Of a stretch of DNA of 64,000 nucleotides, positions 34,562 through 42,988 are shown in pieces. The notes beneath the pieces were generated by a model, which worked only from the letters and a program-made list of their open reading frames with translations, did not search any database and was not told the DNA's origin. Source of the stretch: Georgenia faecalis. Its GTDB lineage: Bacteria > Actinomycetota > Actinomycetes > Actinomycetales > Actinomycetaceae. A program made the translations under genes and the position numbers. Location of the stretch: the NCBI RefSeq assembly GCF_003710105.1, contig NZ_CP033325.1:2542001-2606000 (forward strand), written 5' to 3'. The stretch's first letter is position 1. Each line of letters starts with the position of its first letter.

Positions 34562-35788
34562 CTAGCCTGCCCGGCCCGTCCGGCGGTAGGCCGGCGTGCC
34601 GACCACAACGACGACGAACGCGAGGGCGAGCACCGCGAGGATCACCGTCGCCATGGCGAACGCGTCCTCGCCGAGCAGGCCCACGAGGGGGCTGACGACG
34701 CCGGCCACTCCGGCCTGCATGGCGCCGATGAGGGCGGCCGCGGAGCCGGCGCGCTCCCCGTGCCGGCTGAGCGCGAGCGCGGACGCGTTGGGCGGGACGA
34801 CGGAGTTCACCGTGAGCAGCAGCCACAGCGGGACGAGCAGCCCGATGAGCCCGCCGAGATCCCGGGAGGTGACGACGAGGAGGACCACCGCCAGCACCAG
34901 GGCGATGGGGACGGCGACGCGGATGATGTGGAGCGGGGCGAACCGCCGCACGAGGGAGGCGTTGACCTGCGTGCCGAGGATGAGGCCGACCCCGTTGAGG
35001 GCGAAGAGGAGCGCGAACTCCGTCTCCGACAGCCCGTAGCCGCCCTGGAGGACGAACGGGGATCCGGCGACGTAGCTCATGAGCGCCCCCAGGCCGAGGC
35101 CCGGCAGCAGGGTGAGGGCCATGAACTCGCGGTCGCGCAGCAGCACGCCGTAGCTCTTCATCGCTCCGCCGACGCCGTCGGTGCGGCGACGCTCGGGCGG
35201 CAGGCTCTCGGGAAGGCGGAACCAGATGAGGACGGCGAGCGCGACACCGATCAGCGCGAGCACGGCGAACACCGCACGCCACCCGGCGAGGCCGGCGATG
35301 AAGCTTCCGGCGGTCGGCGCGAGCATCGGCCCCAGGCCGATGACGAGCATGAGGCGGGACAGGATCGCGGCGGCGGTGGACCCGGAGTAGCGGTCCCGGA
35401 TCACCGCCATGGCGGTCACCGTGGCGGCCGCGTTGCCCACGCCCTGGATCACCCGCAGCGCGAGGAGCGGGAGGATGCCCGGCGTCACGATGCACAGCAG
35501 CGAGGCGACGACGTGCAGGGCGATGCCGATGAGGACGGGGCGCCGGCGCCCGTAACGGTCACTGAGCGGTCCAGTGATGAGCTGGCCGACGGCGCCACCG
35601 ATGAGGACGCCGGTGATGGTGGCCTGCGCGAACGACGCGGTGGTGTCGAGGTCGTCGGCCACCTCGGGCAGCGACGGCAGGTACATGTCGGTCGTCACCG
35701 CGGGTAGCGCCGCCATGAGCCCGACCATGAGCACGAACTTCGCGCTGGGGCGGCCGTGGTGGCGGGCGAGATCGGTCACGGATTCCAT
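34562..35788 (-). CDS. Bcr/CflA-type MFS drug exporter
   Basis: A 408-residue, 12-helix major-facilitator transporter. The family signatures are TDMYLPSLPEVADDL after helix 1, the A-like motif GPLSDRYGRRRPVL between helices 2 and 3, and LRVIQGVGNAAATV. These mark the Bcr/CflA group, drug/proton antiporters. ATG 35788 starts MESVTDLARHHG. It is a single gene; its start faces a GC-rich octamer repeat array. Confidence 0.93.
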   Translation of the reverse strand: MESVTDLARHHGRPSAKFVLMVGLMAALPAVTTDMYLPSLPEVADDLDTTASFAQATITGVLIGGAVGQLITGPLSDRYGRRRPVLIGIALHVVASLLCIVTPGILPLLALRVIQGVGNAAATVTAMAVIRDRYSGSTAAAILSRLMLVIGLGPMLAPTAGSFIAGLAGWRAVFAVLALIGVALAVLIWFRLPESLPPERRRTDGVGGAMKSYGVLLRDREFMALTLLPGLGLGALMSYVAGSPFVLQGGYGLSETEFALLFALNGVGLILGTQVNASLVRRFAPLHIIRVAVPIALVLAVVLLVVTSRDLGGLIGLLVPLWLLLTVNSVVPPNASALALSRHGERAGSAAALIGAMQAGVAGVVSPLVGLLGEDAFAMATVILAVLALAFVVVVVGTPAYRRTGRAG

Positions 35789-35925
35789 CGTCCCAGCGCG
35801 GACGGCCCGGGTGCTCGCCGGGGTCCCGCGAGACGACGTGAAACCCCTCACGTTGAGGGGTTGCCGCCCGGGTCCCGCCTGCGGTGCCGGCACAGCGCCA
35901 CGCACGCGCACCCGGTGCCGCGCGC

Positions 35926-35983
35926 ACCCGGCGACCCGGCGACCCGGCGACCCGGCGACGGGGCGACCCGGCGACCCGGCGAG
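35926..35983. repeat. 8-bp tandem repeat (GGCGACCC), seven units
   Basis: The octamer GGCGACCC runs in near-perfect tandem, with one variant unit (GGCGACGG), and stops at the prepilin-peptidase stop codon. Pure octamer arrays change length by slippage. Here the array is outside both flanking genes, but it touches the 3' end of the A24 gene. Confidence 0.85.
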
Positions 35984-35984
35984 C

Positions 35985-36638
35985 TCAGACGCCCGCGAGG
36001 GCGGGACCCCAGGCCGCACCCACCGCGGCGCCGGCGATCATCCACGGCCCGAACGCCACCGACGAGTGCCGGGTGGCCCGCCCCGCGGCGAGGAGCACCA
36101 GCGCCACCACCCCGCCGAGCACGAAGGCCGCAAGCGCGCCCACGGTGAGGTGCCACCAGCCGAGCCAGCCGAGGAAGGCCCCGAGCACGGCGGCGAGCTT
36201 GACGTCGCCCAGGCCGAGGCTCGCCGGCGACGCCAGGGCGAGGACCAGGTAGGCGCCGCCGAGCACCAGGCCCGCGAGCGCCGCCCGCGCCAGGCTCCCC
36301 CACTCCCCCTGCGTGGCCGCCGCGAGCGTGAGGCCGACGGCGAGCACCACGGCCATCGGCCCCACCACCGCGTCAGGCAGCCGGTGCTCGGCCAGGTCGA
36401 CGACGACGAGCATCGCGCCGCCGACCGCGAGCGCGGCGAAGGTCAGCGCCTCGGCCCACCCGGGGGCGAGCGCCAGGGCACCGGCGCCGCCGAGCCCGGC
36501 CAGGACGACGTGGAGCGGTGCCCGCAGCCACGGGGAGTCCGTGCGGGCGATGAGGCGCAGGCGGGGCGTGAGGGCGGCGGCCGCGGCGCCCGCCGTCGCC
36601 GCGGCGAGCAGCAGCACCCACGTGCCCCCGTCCCCCAT
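35985..36638 (-). CDS. A24-type prepilin peptidase-like membrane protein
   Basis: A 217-residue integral-membrane aspartic peptidase with about seven helices. Both catalytic aspartates are in place: VVDLAEHRLPD and LGLGDVKL. It lacks the N-terminal zinc-binding methyltransferase domain of full PilD proteins, like TadV/CpaA or short actinobacterial forms. It would cleave type IV pilin-like leader peptides. No pilin or pilus assembly genes are next to it, and the only cpaF-like sequence in the window is broken (53622-53735). ATG 36638 is followed by MGDGGTWVLL. Confidence 0.85.
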   Translation of the reverse strand: MGDGGTWVLLLAAATAGAAAAALTPRLRLIARTDSPWLRAPLHVVLAGLGGAGALALAPGWAEALTFAALAVGGAMLVVVDLAEHRLPDAVVGPMAVVLAVGLTLAAATQGEWGSLARAALAGLVLGGAYLVLALASPASLGLGDVKLAAVLGAFLGWLGWWHLTVGALAAFVLGGVVALVLLAAGRATRHSSVAFGPWMIAGAAVGAAWGPALAGV

Positions 36639-36821
36639 CTGCCGGAGCGTAGCCAGGCGCCGTCGCCGTCGTGGGGCGATCGCGCGCGCCTGTGCACGAC
36701 CCGCCGGCCCGGGCGCGTGAGATGCCCTGCGCGCGGGCCACGCGGCGGGGTTAGCCTCGATGCCCATCGGACGCGCGCGGCCGGTTCCGCCGTCGTCCTC
36801 TGTCACCGCAGGAGGACCACC

Positions 36822-38240
36822 CTGACTACCCGTGTCACGCCGGACGACGGCGTCGGCTTCCGCTCCTCACGCGGGCCGATCCTCCTCGCGCTCATGATGA
36901 CGACGAGCCTGGTCGCCATCGACTCGACGATCCTCGCGACGGCCGTCCCCACGATCGTCGCCGACCTCGGCGGCTTCTCCAGCTTCCCGTGGCTGTTCTC
37001 CATCTACCTGCTCACCCAGGCCGTGTCGGTGCCGATCTACTCCAAGCTGGCGGACAGCATCGGCCGCAAGCCGGTCGTCCTGCTCGGCGTCGGGCTGTTC
37101 CTCCTGGGGTCGATCCTGTGCGGGTTCGCCACCTCCATGCCCGCCCTCATCGCCTTCCGCGCGATCCAGGGCCTGGGCGCGGGCGCGGTGCAGCCGATGG
37201 CGATCACCATCGCCGGCGACATCTACACCCTCGCCGAGCGCGCCAAGGCGCAGGGGTACCTGGCGAGCGTCTGGGCGATCTCCGCGGTCGTCGGGCCGAC
37301 GCTGGGCGGGGTGTTCTCCGAGTTCGTCACGTGGAACTGGATCTTCTTCGTCAACATCCCGCTGTGCCTCATCGCCGGCTGGCTCCTGATTCGGCACCTC
37401 CACGAGACGGTCGAGCGCACGCGGCACCGCATCGACTGGCTCGGCGGCGTGCTCCTCACCGGCGGCGTCAGCCTGCTCATCCTCGCCCTCCTCGAGGGCG
37501 GCAACGCGTGGGCGTGGGACTCGGCGGTGAGCATCGGCTCGCTCGTCACCGCGACCGTGCTGCTCGTGGCGTTCCTCCTCGTCGAGCGACGCGCGGTGGA
37601 GCCGGTGCTGCCGCTGTGGGTGCTGCGGCGCCGCCTGCTCGTCACCACGGGGCTCATCAGCGTCGGCGTCGGCGTCATCCTCATCGGCCTGACCACCTAC
37701 GTGCCGACGTTCCTCGAGACGCTCCTCGACGCCTCCCCGCTCACCTCCGGGCTCACCCTCGCCATGCTCACCATCGGGTGGCCGATCGCCGCGACCCTGT
37801 CCGGCCGCATCTACCTGCGGATCGGGTTCCGCGCCACGGTGCTCATCGGCGCGGCGATCGTCGTCGTCGGCACCGGTGCGCTGGTGCTCACCGCCCAGGC
37901 GCCGTCGATCGCCGCCGTCGGGGCGTGCTGCTTCGCCATCGGGCTGGGCATGGGCCTGGTGGCCTCCCCCAGCCTCATCGCCGCACAGTCGAGCGTGGAC
38001 TGGGGCGAGCGGGGCGTGGTCACCGGCGCCAACATGTTCGCCCGGTCCGTGGGCAGCGCGGTGGGCGTCGCGGTGCTCGGCGCCGTGGTCAACGCCCGCC
38101 TCGACGGGGCGGACGCGCTCGAGGAGCCGGCGCTGTTCGGCGACGCCGTCACCGGGGTGTTCCTCGTGGCGGTGGCCGTCGCCGTCGGCGTGGTCGTCGC
38201 CGGGTGGTGGATCCCCCGCACGCACCGCGCGCTGCCGTAG
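36822..38240 (+). CDS. DHA2-type (EmrB/QacA) MFS exporter with probable CTG start
   Basis: A 472-residue, 14-helix drug exporter. Motifs: MTTSLVAIDSTILATAVPTI in helix 1 (motif D1 with the key Asp), KLADSIGRKPVV (motif A), and RAIQGLGAGAVQPM (motif B-like). The best ribosome site, AGGAGG (36810-36815), lies 6 bases before CTG 36822. No ATG, GTG or TTG lies in frame nearby; the next ATG (36894) would delete most of helix 1. I therefore take CTG as the start. The gene diverges from the prepilin-peptidase gene. Confidence 0.9.
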   Translation: MTTRVTPDDGVGFRSSRGPILLALMMTTSLVAIDSTILATAVPTIVADLGGFSSFPWLFSIYLLTQAVSVPIYSKLADSIGRKPVVLLGVGLFLLGSILCGFATSMPALIAFRAIQGLGAGAVQPMAITIAGDIYTLAERAKAQGYLASVWAISAVVGPTLGGVFSEFVTWNWIFFVNIPLCLIAGWLLIRHLHETVERTRHRIDWLGGVLLTGGVSLLILALLEGGNAWAWDSAVSIGSLVTATVLLVAFLLVERRAVEPVLPLWVLRRRLLVTTGLISVGVGVILIGLTTYVPTFLETLLDASPLTSGLTLAMLTIGWPIAATLSGRIYLRIGFRATVLIGAAIVVVGTGALVLTAQAPSIAAVGACCFAIGLGMGLVASPSLIAAQSSVDWGERGVVTGANMFARSVGSAVGVAVLGAVVNARLDGADALEEPALFGDAVTGVFLVAVAVAVGVVVAGWWIPRTHRALP

Positions 38241-38326
38241 CGCCGACGGCGGGGCCGCGGGGGCCCGCGGGAGCCACGGGAGCCGCGGGCGACGGCGCGG
38301 GCCGCGAGGACCCCGGACGACGGCGC

Positions 38327-39232
38327 TCAGGCGAGCTCGAGCGCGCCGGCCACCTCGACGATCTGCTCGAGGACCGCGAGGACCTCGGGCCGGGGCTCCT
38401 TGCGGGTGACCCGGTGGCGCACGACGAGCCGGCGCGACCCGAGGCCGGGCACCGCGACCGCCTGGACGCCGTCGGGCAGGACCCGCTGGAGGGCGAGGGA
38501 CGGCAGCAGCGCGATGCCGAGGCCGGCGGCGACCAGGGCGATGGCGACATCGAAGTCGGCGTAGCGGTGCGCCGTCTCGGGCACCGTGCCCAACGTCCGG
38601 GCGACGCGCTCGACGGCGCGGGCCGCGGCCGTCCCGGGCTCGACGCCGAGCCAGGTGTGGCCGGCCAGGTCGACGAGGGTGCTCGGCGGGGTGAGACCGG
38701 CGGGCAGGACGGCGATCCACGGCTCGTCGAGGAAGGGCACGTCGCGCACGCCACGCGGGGTGGGTGCCTCGCCCTGGGCGTCGGCCTCGAGGACGAGGAG
38801 GTCGACGGCGGCGGTGCGCAGGGCCCGCTGGCCGCCCTCGGGGCTGGTCTCGCGCACGACGAGCTCGACGCCCGGCAGGGTGCGGGGCAGGTCGAGGAGC
38901 ATGGGGACGAGGACGGCCCGGATGACGGTCTGGAAGGCCCCGACGACGACGGTTCCCGCGACGTCGCCCTCAAGCGCGGCGAGCGTGCGGCGGACGTCGG
39001 TGAGCTCGGACTCGATGCGCTCACCGGCCTCGGCGAGGACGTGGCCGGCGGCGGTGAGGACCGCGCCGGTGGGCCGGCGGTCGAGCACCCGGACCCCGGT
39101 CTCGGCCTCGAGCCGGGCGATCTGCTGGGACACCGCCGAGGGGCTGATCCGGAGCGTGTCGGCGGCAGCGAGCACTCCGCCGGCGCGCTGGATGGCCAAG
39201 AGCACGGCAAGCCTGCGTGGGTCCACGTCCAT
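38327..39232 (-). CDS. LysR-family transcriptional regulator
   Basis: A 301-residue regulator with an N-terminal helix-turn-helix (LAAADTLRISPSAVSQQIARLE, residues 21-42) and a periplasmic-binding-protein-like effector domain (about 90-300). The effector is unknown; the short, loosely conserved form with DPRRLAVLLAIQRAGG is common in actinobacteria. ATG 39232. Only 45 bases separate it from the divergent CBU_0592-like gene, which is therefore its most likely target in the usual LysR arrangement. Confidence 0.9.
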   Translation of the reverse strand: MDVDPRRLAVLLAIQRAGGVLAAADTLRISPSAVSQQIARLEAETGVRVLDRRPTGAVLTAAGHVLAEAGERIESELTDVRRTLAALEGDVAGTVVVGAFQTVIRAVLVPMLLDLPRTLPGVELVVRETSPEGGQRALRTAAVDLLVLEADAQGEAPTPRGVRDVPFLDEPWIAVLPAGLTPPSTLVDLAGHTWLGVEPGTAAARAVERVARTLGTVPETAHRYADFDVAIALVAAGLGIALLPSLALQRVLPDGVQAVAVPGLGSRRLVVRHRVTRKEPRPEVLAVLEQIVEVAGALELA

Positions 39233-39277
39233 GAAGCAAACCTACATGCCGAGTGCAGCGGCGTTCCATTGACCTGC

Positions 39278-39682
39278 ATGGCTCGGAGCCGAAGAATCAT
39301 CCTCGTGCTTACGTTCGGCTCCGTGCTCCTCACCGTCATCGGGTGGGGTGGCGCCCTGTGCGCCCTCACCGCCTACTTCATGGTCACCAAGCGGCTCATC
39401 GAGCCGGACTCGATGCTCTACCAGGGCCTCAACCTCGGCGGCGCCTTCACCCTGTGCATCAGCGCCTCGGTGAGCGGCGCGTGGCCCTCCGCGATCGTCA
39501 ACCTCATCTGCGTGGGCATCGGCCTGCAGGCCGTCCTCACCGCCAAGCAGCACGTCCTCAAGGCACTCCTGCGCCGGCGCGAGCGCGCCGGCCTCGCGCG
39601 GCTCCGCCAGCGGGCCGGGCGCGGCCCCGTGCCCGTCGAGTCCCCCGCCCGCTCGGCCCACGCCCCGCTCGTCCTGCGCTGA
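39278..39682 (+). CDS. CBU_0592-like small membrane protein
   Basis: A 134-residue protein with three hydrophobic segments (about residues 7-35, 50-66, 69-86) and a basic Arg/Ala-rich tail. The pattern GWGGALCALTAYFMVTKRL, DSMLYQGLNLGGA, SAIVNLICVGIGLQ matches the CBU_0592 membrane-domain family of unknown function. ATG 39278 has no ribosome site, so the message may be leaderless. It is divergent from, and possibly controlled by, the LysR gene, and ends at a strong hairpin. Confidence 0.7.
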   Translation: MARSRRIILVLTFGSVLLTVIGWGGALCALTAYFMVTKRLIEPDSMLYQGLNLGGAFTLCISASVSGAWPSAIVNLICVGIGLQAVLTAKQHVLKALLRRRERAGLARLRQRAGRGPVPVESPARSAHAPLVLR

Positions 39683-39688
39683 CCTGAG

Positions 39689-39716
39689 GAGCGGGAGGGA
39701 AGGCACCCTCCCGCTC
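39689..39716 (+). terminator. Terminator hairpin after the CBU_0592-like gene
   Basis: GAGCGGGAGGG and CCCTCCCGCTC form a perfect 11-bp stem around AAGGCA, 6 bases after the stop codon. No T-run follows; instead repeat family B copy 3 begins inside the right arm. Confidence 0.75.
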
Positions 39717-39735
39717 GTGATCATGCAGAAACGCC
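39711..39735. repeat. Repeat family B, third copy (reverse orientation)
   Basis: CTCGTGATCATGCAGAAACG is the reverse complement of the unit seen at 3754-3775 (TTCTGCATGATCACGAG). As at the first site, it lies just past a 3' gene end. Confidence 0.65.
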
Positions 39736-39836
39736 GGGCACAGCTGCCCGGCGAACGGCGGCCCGACCGCCGCCGGTCGAGGCCCTCACGCCCCGCCGGG
39801 GATCGTCGCCGGCCCCCGGCGGGCGGCGCTCAACGG

Positions 39837-39977
39837 CACGCCCCCTCGTCGACAATGGCGTCGGCGGCAAATGATCAACGCATCGCCCGCCTTGGGGCGT
39901 AAACGCGAGCGGTGCCGTGCCCCACGCGCGCACGCCCCCTTTGCCGACAATCAGCTGAAACGCGGACGATGATCAAT
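39837..39977. promoter_or_regulatory. Upstream region of the bile-salt-hydrolase-like gene with a duplicated motif
   Basis: The 450-base gap before the hydrolase holds no gene. Two related blocks begin CACGCCCCCT, continue with a GACAAT box 4-6 bases later, and end in TGATCAA about 30 bases further on (39837-39878 and 39931-39976). They look like duplicated promoter or operator modules. A GAGGGGTCGCG stretch and AAGGGGGAAG follow nearer the ATG at 40133; the latter is the ribosome site. Confidence 0.35.
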
Positions 39978-40132
39978 TCCCGCCGCCGGGGCCATTGGCA
40001 CAGACCCTGCGACCGGAGAGGGGTCGCGCGTGCGATCGGACGGTCTCGCGCGGCCGCCCCCGAACCCGCTCCCCTGCCGATCGCCGGGGCCAGACGTAGG
40101 GTGGCAGGAGCCGAGACTAAGGGGGAAGTCGC

Positions 40133-41104
40133 ATGTGCACGGCAGCCAACTACATCACCAAAGATCACTACTTCGGTCGGAATCTCGACCTCGAATTCTC
40201 GTACAACGAGGCAGTGACCGTCACGCCCCGGAACTTCGTGTTCAATTTCCGGAGAGTGCCGCCGCTGGAGAGCCATTACGCGATCATCGGCATGGCGACC
40301 GTCGCGGACGGCTACCCGCTCTACTACGACGCGACCAACGAGAAGGGCCTGAGCATGGCGGGCCTGAACTTCCCGGAGAACGCGGACTACAAGCCCGAGG
40401 CGGACGGCAAGACGAACATCACGCCGTTCGAGTTCATCCCGTGGATCCTCGGGCAGTACACGACGGTGGACGAGGTGAAGGAGGCCCTGAAGGACCTCAA
40501 CCTCGTGAACATCCCGTTCAGCGAGCAGTTCCCGCTCTCCCCGCTCCACTGGATCATCTCCGACCGGGACGCCTCCATCACCGTGGAGTCGGTGAAGGAG
40601 GGCCTCAAGGTCTACGACAACCCGGTGGGCGTCCTCACCAACAACCCGACGTTCGACATCCAGCTCTTCAACCTCAACAACTTCATGAGCCTGTCGCCCG
40701 AGCCCCCGGAGAACAACTTCTCCCGCGCGCTCGGGTTCGACACGTACAGCCGAGGAATGGGCGCCATCGGTCTCCCCGGAGACCTGTCCTCCGGCTCACG
40801 CTTCGTGAAGGCGGTGTTCACCAAGGTGAACTCGGTCTCGGGCAACTCCGAGTCGGAGTCGATCAGCCAGTTCTTCCAGATCCTCGGCTCCGTCGCCCAG
40901 CAACGCGGCTGCGTCGACGTGGGCGGCAAGTACGAGATCACCATCTACTCCTCGTGCTGCAACACCGACACGGGCGTGTACTACTACACGACCTACGAGA
41001 ACAGCCAGGTCACCGCCGTCGACATGCACCGCGAGAACCTCGATGGCAGCGAGCTCGCGAGCTACCCGCTGGTCAAGGGGCAGCAGATCGCCATGCAGAA
41101 CTGA
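40133..41104 (+). CDS. Choloylglycine hydrolase-family enzyme (bile salt hydrolase-like)
   Basis: A 323-residue Ntn-hydrolase that cleaves linear amides, classically the glycine/taurine bond of conjugated bile salts. The active-site set is complete: Cys2 exposed after Met removal (MCTAANYITK), Arg16 and Asp19 (FGRNLD), Asn79 (GLNFPEN), Asn170/171 (GVLTNNPTF) and Arg223 (SGSRFVK). The whole chain resembles gut Firmicutes/Bifidobacterium enzymes, rich in Asn, Tyr, Phe and Lys, although codons are GC-ending. No signal peptide. It stands alone, so gain by transfer is likely. Acylase activity on penicillin V or homoserine lactones is an alternative. Confidence 0.9.
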   Translation: MCTAANYITKDHYFGRNLDLEFSYNEAVTVTPRNFVFNFRRVPPLESHYAIIGMATVADGYPLYYDATNEKGLSMAGLNFPENADYKPEADGKTNITPFEFIPWILGQYTTVDEVKEALKDLNLVNIPFSEQFPLSPLHWIISDRDASITVESVKEGLKVYDNPVGVLTNNPTFDIQLFNLNNFMSLSPEPPENNFSRALGFDTYSRGMGAIGLPGDLSSGSRFVKAVFTKVNSVSGNSESESISQFFQILGSVAQQRGCVDVGGKYEITIYSSCCNTDTGVYYYTTYENSQVTAVDMHRENLDGSELASYPLVKGQQIAMQN

Positions 41105-41151
41105 CGGACCGGGCGCTGGCCAAGGGGCAGGCGGTGCAGAGCTGACCGACC
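41068..41151 (+). repeat. Duplicated 3' end of the bile-salt-hydrolase-like gene
   Basis: The last codons and stop (GCTGGTCAAGGGGCAG ... ACTGACGGACC, 41068-41110) are followed at once by a diverged second copy (GCTGGCCAAGGGGCAG ... GCTGACCGACC, 41115-41151). The second would encode LAKGQAVQS followed by TGA, against LVKGQQIAMQN in the real gene. This looks like a remnant of a tandem gene copy. Confidence 0.6.
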
Positions 41152-41156
41152 GCGGC

Positions 41157-41840
41157 TCAGCCGGCCGGAGGCTGAGCTCCCCGAGCTCGCGGGGTTTCGC
41201 TGCGGAGGTAGGCGAGGACAGCGAGGACCCGCCGGTTGTACGTCGTGCCCGGGGGGATGTCCAGCTTCCCGAAGATCGTGCTGATGTGCTTCTCGATCCC
41301 GCTCTGGCTGACGTAGAGCTGAGCGGCGATCGAGGCGTTGCTCCGGCCCTGGGCGACGAGTTCCAGCACCGACCGCTCACGGGTGGTGAGGCCAGCGAGT
41401 CGCCCGTCGGGCTCGCTCCGGGCGGCGATGAGCTGCCGGACGACCTCGGGATCGAACGCGGTGCCGCCGTCCCGCACACGCTCAAGGGCGTCGAGGAAGC
41501 CTCCGATGTCGGAGACCCGGTCCTTGAGCAGGTAGCCCACGCCTCCCCGCCCGTCGAGCAGCTCGCTCGCGTGGCGGCGCTCGACGTACTGGGAGAGGAC
41601 GACGACGGCGACATCAGGCCAGTCCCGGCGGATCCGGAGCGCGGCGTGAACGCCCTCGTCGACGAAGCTCGGGGGCATGCGCACGTCGACGAGCGCGAGG
41701 TCCGGCGGGTTGGCGGCGACGACGGTGATCAGCTCGTCGGCGGTGCCGACCGCGTGCGTGACCGTATGCCCTTCGGCGGTGAGGAGCTGGGCGAGCCCCT
41801 CCCGCAGCAAGGCGGAGTCGTCCGCGAGGGCTATTCGCAC
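41157..41840 (-). CDS. NarL/LuxR-type response regulator
   Basis: A 227-residue response regulator. The receiver domain has acidic pair DD at 7-8, phospho-Asp in LALVDVRMPP (about Asp52) and Lys in YLLKDRVSD. The C-terminal LuxR-type helix-turn-helix reads LTTRERSVLELVAQGRSN and GIEKHISTIFGKLDI. GTG 41840 overlaps the end of the sensor kinase gene by 10 bases, so it is the output partner of that kinase. Targets are unknown. Confidence 0.93.
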   Translation of the reverse strand: MRIALADDSALLREGLAQLLTAEGHTVTHAVGTADELITVVAANPPDLALVDVRMPPSFVDEGVHAALRIRRDWPDVAVVVLSQYVERRHASELLDGRGGVGYLLKDRVSDIGGFLDALERVRDGGTAFDPEVVRQLIAARSEPDGRLAGLTTRERSVLELVAQGRSNASIAAQLYVSQSGIEKHISTIFGKLDIPPGTTYNRRVLAVLAYLRSETPRARGAQPPAG

Positions 41841-42988
41841 GGGATCACTGCCTTGATCGTCGTCGGACCACCTCGGGGACTGTCGATGCTGAGGCGGCCC
41901 CCTCGCGCCGCGACCCTGGAGGCGATCCCGGACAGGCCGAGTCCTCCAGGGTCGGCGCCGCCCTTTCCGTCGTCACGGACGGTGACGACGAGGTCGGCTC
42001 CCAGGCGTGCGACGTCGATGTGCACCTGTGACGCGTCCGCGTGCTTGATCGCGTTGGTCACCGCCTCGCTCGCGACAAAGTAGGCGGCCGCCTCGGCAGC
42101 GTGGTTGGTGCGTCCCGGCACACTCACGCGCAGGCTGGCCGGGACGGGGGTCCGGTCACGAAGGACCTCGAGCGCCGCGGCCAGGCCGTCCCGCACGAGC
42201 ATCGCCGGGTACGTGCGCCAGGCGACGCCGCGCAGCTCGTCGAGGATCTGCTGCGCCTCGGCTCGTGCGCGCCGCTGGAGGTCCGCACGGACCGCCGGGT
42301 CACCGGTACGTTCGACCCGCGCGAGAATGATCGACAGGGCGACCACGCGCTGCTGCACGCCGTCGTGGATGTCGCGCTCGATACGGCGCCGTTCGGCGTC
42401 CACGGCAGCGATCACGTCATCGAGCGTGGTGTGCAGCCGGCTCACCTCCTGGGTGAGCTCCCCCACCCCCGGCCGGGCCAGGGTCGCCCAGGCGCTGCGG
42501 TCGAGCCTGGCGATCCCGACGAGCCCCGAGGCCGCGAGGAAGACCAGCAACGCACCGGGCAGGGCGTATCGCGCCACCGTCGCCCAGGTGACCGCTCCTG
42601 GGTCGGCGCCGAAGATCGTCACGGCCCGGCCCGTCGCGGCGCCGAGGACCGTCTCGACGGCCACGACGACCCCGGCCACAACCAACGCCAGCACACAGGC
42701 GGCCAGGAGGCCCAGCAGCGCCTCGATGGCGAGCAGGCCGACCAGCCGCCCGCCGGAAGGCTGGGCGCTGGGCGGCACCCCCTCGATCCAGGCCAGCCGC
42801 CGCGCCTGCCACCGGGAGACGGTGGCGGCGGGGGCGCGGGAGACCGGGGCGGCGATCAGCGCCAGCAGCAGCGCCGGCACGAGGGCAACCCCCATGACCG
42901 ATCCCGCGAGCGACCGAACCGCACCCAGCACGGCCTCGGCGGCGCTGTGTCCGCGACCGCCAAGCACCGCGACGCCGTCGGGGCTCAC
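41831..42988 (-). CDS. Two-component sensor histidine kinase (HisKA_3)
   Basis: A 385-residue kinase. About four hydrophobic segments in the first 190 residues anchor it in the membrane. The dimerisation and phosphotransfer region holds RRRIERDIHDGVQQRVVAL with the phospho-His. The ATP-binding domain carries VASEAVTNAIKHADA and DDGKGGADPGGLGLSGIASRV. GTG 42988 overlaps the DedA stop (GTGA), so the kinase, regulator and DedA genes form one operon. A link to membrane or cell-envelope stress is suggested by that context only. Confidence 0.92.
   Translation of the reverse strand: MSPDGVAVLGGRGHSAAEAVLGAVRSLAGSVMGVALVPALLLALIAAPVSRAPAATVSRWQARRLAWIEGVPPSAQPSGGRLVGLLAIEALLGLLAACVLALVVAGVVVAVETVLGAATGRAVTIFGADPGAVTWATVARYALPGALLVFLAASGLVGIARLDRSAWATLARPGVGELTQEVSRLHTTLDDVIAAVDAERRRIERDIHDGVQQRVVALSIILARVERTGDPAVRADLQRRARAEAQQILDELRGVAWRTYPAMLVRDGLAAALEVLRDRTPVPASLRVSVPGRTNHAAEAAAYFVASEAVTNAIKHADASQVHIDVARLGADLVVTVRDDGKGGADPGGLGLSGIASRVAARGGRLSIDSPRGGPTTIKAVIPCE

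Noticed and set aside
36867-39682. Long frames opposite the MFS and LysR genes
   Set aside because: They run across several genes, have no ribosome sites and give repetitive Arg/Gly/Glu-rich chains. GC-rich DNA routinely keeps such frames open.
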